A DNA stretch of 64,000 nt from an uncultured Bacteroidales bacterium (GTDB lineage Bacteria; Bacteroidota; Bacteroidia; Bacteroidales; Muribaculaceae): NCBI GenBank assembly GCA_902782465.1, contig CACZNH010000008.1:24408-88407 (forward strand), given 5' to 3'. The translations under genes were made by a program, and so were the position numbers. The number at the start of each line of letters is the position of its first letter. Positions within the stretch are counted from its first letter, which is position 1. Positions 49,831-57,992 of the stretch are shown here, piece after piece. Below the pieces are notes generated by a model, which searched no databases, was not told the origin of the DNA, and was given only the letters and a program-made list of their open reading frames with translations.

Positions 49831-50707
49831 TTTGGGCCAGCTTGATGAGGTATTGTCCGTAATGGTTCTTCTTCATGGGCTCGGCAAGCGCCAGCAGCTG
49901 CTCGGCGGTAATCCAACCCTTGCGGAAGGCGATTTCCTCCAGTGCAGCAACCTGCACGCCTTGCATGTTCACGATGGTGCCGATGAAGTTGGAGGCATCG
50001 GCCATCGATTCACTGGTGCCCGTATCCAGCCAGGCAAAGCCGCGACCCAGCGTCTGCACGTGGACGCGGTCCTGGGCAAGGAACTCCTGGTTGACGGTGG
50101 TGATTTCCAGCTCGCCACGCGCGCTAGGCTTGATGTGCTTGGCGATTTCCACCACGTCGTTGGGGTAGAAGTACAGGCCCGTCACGGCATAGTTGCTCTT
50201 GGGTTTCTCGGGCTTCTCCTCCAGGCTGGTAGCTTTACCGTAGCTGTCAAAGGCCACCACGCCAAAGCGGTTCGGGTCCTTCACGGCATAGGCCCATAGC
50301 GTGCACACGTTCTTCTCCTCGGTGCGCTTCACGGCATCCAGCAGCATGCTCGTAAAACTCTGGCCGTAGAAGATGTTGTCGCCCAGCACCAGGCACACGC
50401 TGTCCTTGCCGACGAACTCCTCGCCGATGATGAACGCCTGCGCCAGGCCCTCGGGACGCGGTTGCTCGGCATACTCAAAGCGTACGCCGATATCCTCGCC
50501 GCTGCCCAGCAGACGCCGGAACATGGGCAGGTCCTGAGGTGTGGATATGATGAGGATTTCGCGGATTCCCGCCAGCATCAGCACCGAGATGGGATAATAC
50601 ACCATGGGCTTGTCATAGATGGGTATCAGCTGCTTGGAGATGCCCTTGGTCACGGGATAAAGACGCGTGCCGCTGCCTCCTGCCAGTACAATTCCTTTCA
50701 TGTTCAA
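49817..50707 (-). CDS. rfbA: Glucose-1-phosphate thymidylyltransferase
   Basis: The 296-residue enzyme makes dTDP-glucose from glucose 1-phosphate and dTTP. Motifs are [53 protein letters not shown] and [20 protein letters not shown]. It is the first gene of the amino-sugar operon rfbA, FdtA, FdtA, DegT, SGNH-like. The 4,6-dehydratase (rfbB) needed for the next step is not in the window. Confidence 0.95.
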   Translation of the reverse strand: MNMKGIVLAGGSGTRLYPVTKGISKQLIPIYDKPMVYYPISVLMLAGIREILIISTPQDLPMFRRLLGSGEDIGVRFEYAEQPRPEGLAQAFIIGEEFVGKDSVCLVLGDNIFYGQSFTSMLLDAVKRTEEKNVCTLWAYAVKDPNRFGVVAFDSYGKATSLEEKPEKPKSNYAVTGLYFYPNDVVEIAKHIKPSARGELEITTVNQEFLAQDRVHVQTLGRGFAWLDTGTSESMADASNFIGTIVNMQGVQVAALEEIAFRKGWITAEQLLALAEPMKKNHYGQYLIKLAQNGIR

Positions 50708-50898
50708 TCTATATTTATTGTCAAGACTACGGTCTTGGGTTAATAATCAAATGGCGAAGATACAAACTTTTTCACAACACACCAAGCAAACACCGTTAAA
50801 AAACCCCTTTTTAGGAAAAAACACCCTCTCCACCGAGCCAATACGGCCCTCACGCTAAGTCGCTAAGTTTTTCAAGTCGTGCTCGACGGCCGAGAAAA

Positions 50899-50935
50899 AG
50901 ACATCCGCATGCCCAAAAAAAGGTATGCGGATGCC
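50899..50935. terminator. Hairpin in the rfbA-pfp intergenic region
   Basis: GACATCCGCATGCC pairs with GGTATGCGGATGCC (14 bp with two G-T pairs or mismatches) around an A-rich 7-base loop. No U tract follows on either strand, so it could be a terminator or a structured leader element. Confidence 0.5.
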
Positions 50936-51085
50936 TGTCAGATCATTCAGAGTGCTCAGTTGTTTGATGAACGTATGCTGGGAAAATCGTCGTTTTTTGG
51001 GCCGAAAGTGTCAAAAATTCTAAATAGGGCTGTAGAAATCAAAAAATTGATAGGTTTTTATAGTGCACGAGTGACAAATTTGCGG

Positions 51086-51093
51086 TAATTTTG
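51086..51093 (+). promoter_or_regulatory. -7 box for pfp
   Basis: TAATTTTG matches TAnnTTTG and would give a leader of about 95 bases before the pfp ATG at 51191. No clear -33 TTG is present. Confidence 0.45.
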
Positions 51094-51190
51094 TAGCCGA
51101 TTTGTAGGGCCTCGCCTTGGCGTGGCCAAATTAGTAAGGTAAAAAAGATTGTTTAACCGGTTATATACAAACCATAAATAAATAAGTACA

Positions 51191-52852
51191 ATGACTGACA
51201 ATAAGAGTTATCTGGAACAGATGAGATTGACCTACAGGCCCAAGTTGCCCGTTACCCTGCGTTGCCCCGTGCGCGCCGTCGAGGGCGAACCCACCCAGTC
51301 GGTGGCTGATCAAGAGGCCATCAAGCAGCTGTTCCCCTGCACCTACGGTTTGCCGCAGCTGACGTTTGAACGCGACGACTCGGCCATGCCGCCCGAGAAC
51401 CCCTTCAACGTAGGCGTTATCCTGAGCGGTGGCCAGGCTCCTGGCGGCCACAACGTGATCTGCGGTCTGTATGACGGCATCAAGGCGCTGAACAAGTACT
51501 GCCGCCTGTATGGTTTCCTGGGCGGTCCTGCCGGACTGGTAAAGCACCGTTATATCGAGATTACCGGCGACATGATTGAGCAGTACCGCAACACGGGCGG
51601 TTTTGACCTCATCGGTTCGGGCCGCACCAAGCTGGAGAAGCCCGAGCAGTTCGAGGCCGGCCTCGCCATCCTGCGCGAGCTCAAGATTTCGGCCGTAGTC
51701 ATCATCGGCGGTGACGACAGTAACACCAACGCTGCCATCCTGGCCGAGTACTACAAGGCCCACGACGCTGGCGTGCAGGTCATCGGCGTGCCCAAGACCA
51801 TCGACGGCGACCTCAAGAACGAGCACATCGAGATTTCGTTCGGCTTTGACACCGCCACCAAGGTCTATAGCGAGCTCATCGGCAACGTGGCCCGTGACTG
51901 TAACTCTGCTAAGAAATACTGGCACTTCATGAAGCTGATGGGACGCTCGGCGTCGCACATCGCCCTGGAGTGCGCCCTGCAGACGCGCCCCAACTACTGC
52001 ATCATCAGCGAGGAGGTTGAGGCCCGCAACATGACGCTCCATGCCATTGCCGAGGAGATTGCCGATATCGTCGTCAAGCGCCACAATATGGGCATGGACT
52101 ATGGTACGGTCCTCGTTCCCGAGGGTATTGTCGAGTTCGTCCCCACGATGAAGAAACTCATCGCCGAGCTCAACGAGATGCTAACCAAGTATCCCGAGGT
52201 TTCCAAGCTCAGGGATATGGACCAGAACAACTTCGTGCGTGAGCACCTCACCGAGGAGAACCGCGTCGTCTACGACTCGCTGCCCGACGACGTGGCACGC
52301 CAGCTGACGCTGGACCGCGACGAGCACGGCAACGTGATGGTGTCGCAGATCGAGAGCGAGCGTCTGCTCAGCCGCATGGTGGGCCATGCCCTCGACGTGC
52401 GTGTTGAGTCGGGACAGATTGAGCCCATCAAGTTCAAGACGCAGCATCACTTCTTCGGCTATGAGGGACGTTGCTCCTTCCCGTCGAACTTTGACGCCGA
52501 CTACTGCTACTCGCTGGGTTACAACGCTTCGCACCTCATCTTTGTGGGCGCAACCGGCTATATGTCGGCCATTACCCACCTGGGTCGCAAGGCACAGGAT
52601 TGGGTCGCCTGCGGTGTGCCCATCACCATGATGATGAACATCGAGCGCCGCTCGGGTAAGGACAAGCCCGTTATCCGCAAGGCGCTGGTGGACCTCGAGG
52701 GTGCACCCTTCAAGCACTTTGTCGAGAACCGCGAGCAGTGGGCGCTGGAGACCTGCTACATCTATCCGGGTCCCATCCAGTTCTTCGGTCCCGAGGAGTT
52801 GTGCGACAAGACTTCCTACACGCTCTTCTTTGAGCAGTTCGGCAAGGAATAA
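51191..52852 (+). CDS. pfp: Diphosphate--fructose-6-phosphate 1-phosphotransferase (PPi-PFK, long form)
   Basis: The 553-residue glycolytic enzyme phosphorylates fructose 6-phosphate reversibly with pyrophosphate. Motifs are VGVILSGGQAPGGHNVICGL, VVIIGGDDSNTNAAILAEY (the second Asp of GGDD marks PPi rather than ATP use), VIGVPKTIDGDLKN (catalytic TIDxD) and MGRSASHIALECAL. The length and C-terminal domain fit the long clade II form found in Bacteroidota. Confidence 0.95.
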   Translation: MTDNKSYLEQMRLTYRPKLPVTLRCPVRAVEGEPTQSVADQEAIKQLFPCTYGLPQLTFERDDSAMPPENPFNVGVILSGGQAPGGHNVICGLYDGIKALNKYCRLYGFLGGPAGLVKHRYIEITGDMIEQYRNTGGFDLIGSGRTKLEKPEQFEAGLAILRELKISAVVIIGGDDSNTNAAILAEYYKAHDAGVQVIGVPKTIDGDLKNEHIEISFGFDTATKVYSELIGNVARDCNSAKKYWHFMKLMGRSASHIALECALQTRPNYCIISEEVEARNMTLHAIAEEIADIVVKRHNMGMDYGTVLVPEGIVEFVPTMKKLIAELNEMLTKYPEVSKLRDMDQNNFVREHLTEENRVVYDSLPDDVARQLTLDRDEHGNVMVSQIESERLLSRMVGHALDVRVESGQIEPIKFKTQHHFFGYEGRCSFPSNFDADYCYSLGYNASHLIFVGATGYMSAITHLGRKAQDWVACGVPITMMMNIERRSGKDKPVIRKALVDLEGAPFKHFVENREQWALETCYIYPGPIQFFGPEELCDKTSYTLFFEQFGKE

Positions 52853-52911
52853 AACGGCGTAAGCCGTGCATAAGGGATAGAGGATAATGTTTAATGACGG
52901 CATCCACATTC

Positions 52912-52939
52912 ATTATCCATTAACCATTATCCATTATGC
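52912..52939 (+). repeat. Heptamer array downstream of pfp
   Basis: Four 7-bp units: CATTATC, CATTAAC, CATTATC, CATTATG, between pfp and a terminator hairpin. Confidence 0.65.
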
Positions 52940-52980
52940 TGCGCTGAAAGCGCGTTATTATTAACTTCTAAACAGCTTGC

Positions 52981-53012
52981 TCCCCGTCCCTGGTGTTCAG
53001 GAGGCGGGGATT
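52981..53012 (+). terminator. Probable terminator of pfp
   Basis: CCCCGTCCCTG pairs with CAGGAGGCGGGG around a GTGTT loop (one bulge), followed by ATTTGCTTT. It separates pfp from ribE. Confidence 0.6.
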
Positions 53013-53100
53013 TGCTTTGGGCAATAAAGCGGCGCCATTCACGTTAGTTTTATATATTGACATTATTAATAATAGAAATCAATTAATCAAGAATACGACT

Positions 53101-53709
53101 ATGTTTTCAGGAATCGTTGAAGAAGCGGCGCGTGTCGTCGCATTGCGTAAGGACGGCGGTAACCTGCACATCACCCTCAAGTGCAGCTTCACCGATGAGT
53201 TGAAGATTGACCAGAGCGTGTCGCACAACGGCGTGTGCCTGACGGTTGTGGAACTGCCAGGCGACGGCACCTATACCGTGACCGCCATCCAGGAGACCCT
53301 CGACCGCAGCAACCTGGGCCTGCTCAAGGTGGGCGACGAGGTGAACGTGGAGCGCTCGATGCTCATCGAGGGCCGACTGGACGGACACATCGTGCAGGGC
53401 CACGTGGACCAGACGGCTGTTTGCACCGACGTCAAGGAGGTGGACGGCAGCCACTACTTCACCTTCAAGTATGAGGTGGCTCCTGAGATGGCCCGCAAGG
53501 GTTATGTCACCGTCGAGAAGGGCAGTGTCACCGTCAACGGCGTCTCCCTCACCGTGTGCAACAGCGAGCGCGACAGTTTCCAGATCGCCATCATCCCCTA
53601 CACCCGCGAGATTACCAATTTCCATTGCATCGAGGTAGGCACCGTCGTCAACCTGGAGTTTGACATCATCGGCAAGTACCTCGCTCGCCTCATGGAATTT
53701 GCATTGTAA
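53101..53709 (+). CDS. ribE: Riboflavin synthase, alpha subunit
   Basis: The 202-residue enzyme dismutates two 6,7-dimethyl-8-ribityllumazine molecules to riboflavin. Two tandem lumazine-binding repeats are visible: MFSGIVEEAARVVALRK ... SVSHNGVCLTVVEL in the first and HIVQGHVDQTAVCTDVKEVD ... GSVTVNGVSLTVC in the second. The start at 53101 gives the canonical MFSGIVEE. A longer upstream frame lacks support. No FMN riboswitch is recognisable upstream. Confidence 0.95.
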   Translation: MFSGIVEEAARVVALRKDGGNLHITLKCSFTDELKIDQSVSHNGVCLTVVELPGDGTYTVTAIQETLDRSNLGLLKVGDEVNVERSMLIEGRLDGHIVQGHVDQTAVCTDVKEVDGSHYFTFKYEVAPEMARKGYVTVEKGSVTVNGVSLTVCNSERDSFQIAIIPYTREITNFHCIEVGTVVNLEFDIIGKYLARLMEFAL

Positions 53710-53712
53710 CTT

Positions 53713-53780
53713 TTAGGCATTAGGCGTTAGGCATTAGGGATGCCACCTAAAGCCTAAAGCCTAAAGCCTAAAACCGAACG
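53713..53780 (+). repeat. Two opposed heptamer arrays forming an imperfect hairpin
   Basis: TTAGGCA, TTAGGCG, TTAGGCA, TTAGGGA are followed, after five bases, by CCTAAAG three times, CCTAAAA and CCGAACG. The two arrays are inverse-complementary at most positions and could fold into a stem of about 25 bp between ribE and the phosphoesterase gene. Confidence 0.7.
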
Positions 53781-53784
53781 TCTA

Positions 53785-54279
53785 ATGAAAAAAATCGGCA
53801 TCATCAGTGACACGCATGCATGGTGGGACGACCGCTACGCCCAGCACTTCGCCGACTGTGACGAGGTGTGGCATGCAGGCGATATTGGCAGCGACGACAT
53901 TGCCGACCGCCTGGAGGCCATCGCACCGGTGTTCCGCGCCGTTTGCGGCAATGTGGACGGGGCGAGCCTACGCCGACGCTTCAAGGAGATGGAAATCTTT
54001 GAGGTCGAGGGCGTCAAGGTGGTGATGACTCACATCGGCGGCTATCCCGGCAAGTACGCCCCGGGCATCCGCCAGCGCCTGGAGTTGTCGCAACCCAAAC
54101 TCTTCGTTTGCGGCCACAGTCACATCCTCAAGGTGATGCCTGACCGCGCACTAGGGTGCCTTGTCGTCAATCCCGGTGCTGCTGGCGTCCAGGGCTGGCA
54201 GGTGGTGCGCACGCTGGTAACACTCACCCTCGACCAGGGCAACATCACCCACGCCCAGGTTATCGAATTAGCGAAATAA
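53785..54279 (+). CDS. YfcE/MJ0936-family metallophosphoesterase
   Basis: The 164-residue protein has the complete metal-binding set: IGIISDTHAWWDDRY, EVWHAGDIGSDDIADRL, VCGNVDG, VVMTHIGGYPGKY and LFVCGHSHILKV. Members are small Mn2+ phosphodiesterases with unclear physiological substrates. It lies 75 bp after ribE across opposed heptamer arrays. Confidence 0.92.
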   Translation: MKKIGIISDTHAWWDDRYAQHFADCDEVWHAGDIGSDDIADRLEAIAPVFRAVCGNVDGASLRRRFKEMEIFEVEGVKVVMTHIGGYPGKYAPGIRQRLELSQPKLFVCGHSHILKVMPDRALGCLVVNPGAAGVQGWQVVRTLVTLTLDQGNITHAQVIELAK

Positions 54280-54299
54280 TCGATGCATATTGCATCGAT
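54279..54299. other. Perfect palindromic hairpin after the phosphoesterase gene
   Basis: ATCGATGCA, TAT, TGCATCGAT form a perfect 9-bp stem with a 3-base loop, starting at the stop codon of the phosphoesterase gene. It is directly followed by a TTAGTGA-type heptamer array. It could be a weak terminator or mRNA end-protecting stem. Confidence 0.6.
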
Positions 54300-54302
54300 T
54301 GG

Positions 54303-54337
54303 TTAGTGATTAGAGATTAGAGATTAGTGATTAGTGA
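54303..54337 (+). repeat. Heptamer array before the SPOR lipoprotein gene
   Basis: Five 7-bp units: TTAGTGA, TTAGAGA, TTAGAGA, TTAGTGA, TTAGTGA. The array ends one base before the ATG at 54339. Confidence 0.8.
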
Positions 54338-54338
54338 A

Positions 54339-54833
54339 ATGAAAAAGACGATATATTTGTTATTGCTGATGGCTGCGGTATTGTTGACCGCTTGCCACAG
54401 CAGCGAGCAGAATTATCGCGAGGCCTACGAGAAGGCGATGGAACGGCGGCAGACGGGTGTCGGCGCCGAGGCCTATGCCAAGATTGAGGCCGAGCGCCAG
54501 CGCTACACCCACGTCATTAACGGTGACAGCGTCAGGCTGGTCCATGTCAACGCCAACGTGGCTATCGACTCGACCGCCATCGTCAAGCCCTATAATGTGG
54601 TCGTTGCTTCGTTCACGCAGCGCATCAACGCCAAGAGCTACCGCGAACGACTGCAGGAAGAATGCGGCCTCAAGGACAGTTACATCCTGTATGGTGGCAA
54701 CGACAAGCAGTACTATGTGGTCGCCCGAGGCTTTGACACCAGCGGTGATGCAGCGGCCATGATTCGCGACATTGAGCAGTACCTCTGCATCAAAATCCTC
54801 GAACCCATCCCCTGGATACTCAAGAAGGTATAG
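54339..54833 (+). CDS. SPOR-domain lipoprotein
   Basis: The 164-residue precursor has a lipobox LLTAC (Cys19) and a C-terminal SPOR fold (YNVVVASFTQRINAKSYRERLQ ... DKQYYVVARGFDTSGDAAAM). SPOR domains bind denuded glycan strands at division sites. I chose the ATG at 54339, giving MKKTIYLLLLMAAVLLTAC. A GTG frame 12 bases earlier starts inside a heptamer array. Confidence 0.88.
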   Translation: MKKTIYLLLLMAAVLLTACHSSEQNYREAYEKAMERRQTGVGAEAYAKIEAERQRYTHVINGDSVRLVHVNANVAIDSTAIVKPYNVVVASFTQRINAKSYRERLQEECGLKDSYILYGGNDKQYYVVARGFDTSGDAAAMIRDIEQYLCIKILEPIPWILKKV

Positions 54834-54875
54834 CGCCTCAGTATCAAGGTGACGTTTGACATTTATCCAAGAATT

Positions 54876-57800
54876 ATGAGAAAACTGAGATTCAAGACCA
54901 AGGGACGCAGGATGTTGCGTCTCTACAGCCTGCAGTTGCTGGCAGTGCTGGCGATGGCCGCTGGCGGTGGTGTGGTGATGGCGACACCTGTGCCGCAGTC
55001 GCACCATGGCACACAGCAGCCCGCAGTGGTGGCAGGACAGGTGCTGGACGAGAACGGCGAACCCATGATCGGGGCGACCGTCAGTGTCAAGGGCACCATT
55101 GTGGCTACAGGCACCGATTTTGACGGGCGATTCAGCATCAGTGCGGCCCCAGGAGCCACCTTGACCGTAAGCTATTTGGGCTACGAGACCCGTTATGTGA
55201 GGGTGGATGGCTCTAACTTGACGGTAACAATGGTGCCGTCATTGAATTATGACCTCGGTGAGGTTGTTGTGACCGCCCTCGGCATCAAGAAGGAGGCTAA
55301 GTCGCTGTCCTACAACGTGCAGCAGGTAGACGGTGACGCTCTGATGCGGGTGCAGGACGCCAACTTTGTCAACTCTTTGTCGGGCAAGGTAGCCGGTGTC
55401 ACCATCAACAGCAGTGCTGCAGGTGCCGGTGGCAGCAGCCGCGTGGTGATGCGTGGCGCCAAGTCCATCAACGGCAACAACAACGTGCTTTATGTCGTTG
55501 ACGGCATCCCCATGCAGAACCTGAGCAGCGAGCAGCCTGAGGGCATCTTTGCCGGCGCTGGTCAGACGGGCGATGCCACGAGCAACATCAACCCCGACGA
55601 CATCGAGAGCATCAGCGCCCTCACGGGTCCTTCGGCAGCGGCTCTCTACGGTGCCAATGCTGCCAACGGTGTCATCATCATCAACACCAAGCGTGGCCGT
55701 GCGGGTAGGGTAGACGTGACCTACAACGGCAGTTTCCAGTTCTCCAAGCCCTTTGTGTTGCCGCGTTTCCAGAACCAGTACGGTCCAAGCGAGACGGGCA
55801 GTTACTTCAGTTGGGGCGAGAAACTGGCGGAATCCAGCAGTTACAATCCCGCCGACTTCTTTCAGACGGGAACCAACATCGCCAACTCGGTGAGCTTGAG
55901 CACCGGCACCGACAAGAACCAGACCTATGTGTCGCTCGGTGCCACCAATGCCCAGGGCATCATCCACAGCAACAACTATGACCGCTATAACGTGAGCCTG
56001 CGCAACACCACCAATTTCCTGGACGACCGCATGACCCTAGACTTGGGCTATATGCTCACCTCAGTCAAGGAGCAGAACATGATTAGCCAGGGACAGTACC
56101 ATAATCCGTTGGTGCCGGTTTATCTGTTCCCCGCAGGTGACGATTTCTCCAAGTTGGGCTATTTTGAGCGTTACGACACGGGCCGCAACTTCCCCGTGCA
56201 GTACTGGCCCTACAACTACGACATCTCGATGGAGAACCCCTATTGGGAGACCGAGCGCGAGCGTTTCATCAATCACAAGGAGCGCCACCAGGCGACCATA
56301 TCGCTCAACTGGCGCATCACGCCGTGGCTGGACATCACGGGCCGCGTGAAGTATGACAAGAGCAGCGAGAAATACGAGGAGAAATTCTTTGCTTCGACCA
56401 ACACGCTCTATGCCTCCAAATATGGCCATTACGGCCTGCGCAACGTGAGCAACCGCCAGATGTATGCCGAGGCCTTCGCCAAGTTCAACAGATACTTTGC
56501 TGGAGACGCCTGGAACCTCAGCGGTGTGCTCGGCACCAGTTTTGACCAGCGCGACAATGCCATCGAGGGCTTCAGCGGCCACTTGAAGGGTACCGCCAAC
56601 AAGTTTACCCTCGCCAATGTCGAGACCGGCAACTCGACCTTCAAGCCTGTGCAGAGCGGCTTCCGCACTCAGTTGCAGAGCGTTTATGCCACCGCCCAAC
56701 TGGGTTACCGCAGCATGGCTTACATCGACGTGACCGCCCGCAACGATTGGTCGTCTAAACTCGAAAAGAGTTACTTCTACTGGTCGGCTGGCGTCTCGGC
56801 CATCTGGACCGACATCATCCCCGCTCTCAAGAGTGACAGTTGGCTCAATTACTTCAAGACCCGCGTGGGCTATTCCCAGGTGGGTAACGAGCCCAACGAG
56901 CCGTTCCTCACGCGTGAGACCTACGCCATCAACCCCTCGACGGGTCTGGCCGAAACCTCAACACGCATGCTCACCGACCTCAAGCCCGAGCGCACTCACT
57001 CGTGGGAAGCCGGTATCGACCTGTATATGTTCCGCAACCGTCTGCGTGTGAATGCGACCCTGTATCAGTCCAGCACGCGCAACCAGTTCTTCTATCCCGC
57101 ACTGCCCGCTTCGTCGGGTTACACCAGCGCGGTGGTCAACGGTGGACGGGTCGATAACAAGGGCGTCGAACTCACCGCCCGCTACACTCAGCCCATCGGT
57201 GCTGTGACGTGGGAAACTTTTGTGACCTGGACCCTCAACCGCAACAAGGTGAAGGAGTTGCTCCGCAACTGGCGCAACCCCATCGACGGCGAAATCTATA
57301 ACCTCGATGAACTCTACATGGGAGGCACCTCGGGCTACCAGATTCGCCTGACCGAGGGCGGCACCTTGAGCGATGTGTACGTCTCCACGCTCAAGACCGA
57401 CGAGCACGGTGCCATCTATGTCAACCCCGAGCGCCAGACCGTCGAGGCCAACCCCAATAACAATGCCTACTACATCTATGCCGGTCAGGCAGCACCCCGT
57501 TACAACCTCTCCTGGGGCAACGCCTTGTCCTTCAAGGGCATCACCCTGTCGGCTATGCTGGCTTACCGCAACGGCGGCATCGTCGTGAGCGAGACGCAGG
57601 CCATTCTGGACTACTATGGCGCCTCACAGGCGACCCAGGATGCCCGCAACGACGGCGGCGTGGTCATCAACGGCAAGAAAATCAATGCCCAGGGCTATTA
57701 CCAGACCGTGGGCAACCCCAACGGCACGGTGGATTCCCGCTATGTCTATAGTGCGACCAACCTGCGCCTGGCTGAACTGAGCATCGGATACGATGTGCCC

Positions 57801-57992
57801 ATCAACCGATGGGTCAAGTGGGTCAAGGGACTGAATGTCGCCTTCGTCGCCCACAACCTGTGCATGCTTTACAACAAAGCCCCCTATGACCCCGAGGCAA
57901 CTGCCAACACGGGCACTTATTATCAGGGCATCGACTACTTCATGCAGCCCAGCCTGCGCACAATGGGATTTAATGTGAAACTCAAATTCTAA
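54876..57992 (+). CDS. SusC/RagA-family TonB-dependent outer-membrane transporter
   Basis: The 1038-residue precursor has a signal segment, a carboxypeptidase-D-like regulatory domain (VVAGQVLDENGEPMIGATVS, VSYLGYETRYVRV), a TonB-box-like region, a plug domain (FVNSLSGKVAGVTINSS, VLYVVDGIPMQN, NAANGVIIINTKRGRAG) and a barrel ending in an aromatic strand (GFNVKLKF). It imports oligosaccharides released at the cell surface with its SusD partner. The ATG at 54876 is preferred over a GTG 27 bases upstream. Its stop overlaps the SusD start (TAATG). Confidence 0.94.
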   Translation: MRKLRFKTKGRRMLRLYSLQLLAVLAMAAGGGVVMATPVPQSHHGTQQPAVVAGQVLDENGEPMIGATVSVKGTIVATGTDFDGRFSISAAPGATLTVSYLGYETRYVRVDGSNLTVTMVPSLNYDLGEVVVTALGIKKEAKSLSYNVQQVDGDALMRVQDANFVNSLSGKVAGVTINSSAAGAGGSSRVVMRGAKSINGNNNVLYVVDGIPMQNLSSEQPEGIFAGAGQTGDATSNINPDDIESISALTGPSAAALYGANAANGVIIINTKRGRAGRVDVTYNGSFQFSKPFVLPRFQNQYGPSETGSYFSWGEKLAESSSYNPADFFQTGTNIANSVSLSTGTDKNQTYVSLGATNAQGIIHSNNYDRYNVSLRNTTNFLDDRMTLDLGYMLTSVKEQNMISQGQYHNPLVPVYLFPAGDDFSKLGYFERYDTGRNFPVQYWPYNYDISMENPYWETERERFINHKERHQATISLNWRITPWLDITGRVKYDKSSEKYEEKFFASTNTLYASKYGHYGLRNVSNRQMYAEAFAKFNRYFAGDAWNLSGVLGTSFDQRDNAIEGFSGHLKGTANKFTLANVETGNSTFKPVQSGFRTQLQSVYATAQLGYRSMAYIDVTARNDWSSKLEKSYFYWSAGVSAIWTDIIPALKSDSWLNYFKTRVGYSQVGNEPNEPFLTRETYAINPSTGLAETSTRMLTDLKPERTHSWEAGIDLYMFRNRLRVNATLYQSSTRNQFFYPALPASSGYTSAVVNGGRVDNKGVELTARYTQPIGAVTWETFVTWTLNRNKVKELLRNWRNPIDGEIYNLDELYMGGTSGYQIRLTEGGTLSDVYVSTLKTDEHGAIYVNPERQTVEANPNNNAYYIYAGQAAPRYNLSWGNALSFKGITLSAMLAYRNGGIVVSETQAILDYYGASQATQDARNDGGVVINGKKINAQGYYQTVGNPNGTVDSRYVYSATNLRLAELSIGYDVPINRWVKWVKGLNVAFVAHNLCMLYNKAPYDPEATANTGTYYQGIDYFMQPSLRTMGFNVKLKF

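Larger units (their letters stand above)
50708..51190. other. 483-bp intergenic region between rfbA and pfp (divergent)
   Basis: The region holds an AT-rich leader for the rfbA operon, a run of short A/T tracts, a hairpin at 50899-50935, a T-rich stretch and the pfp -7 box at 51086-51093. A short open frame (50879-51088, 69 codons) crosses the hairpin and has no promoter or signal of its own; I do not regard it as a gene. Confidence 0.55.

Noticed and set aside
50879-51088. Possible 69-codon gene between rfbA and pfp
   Set aside because: It crosses a hairpin, has no promoter or signal sequence and no recognisable domain.
52940-53100. FMN riboswitch before ribE
   Set aside because: The GC hairpin here looks like a pfp terminator and no RFN-element core sequence could be recognised.
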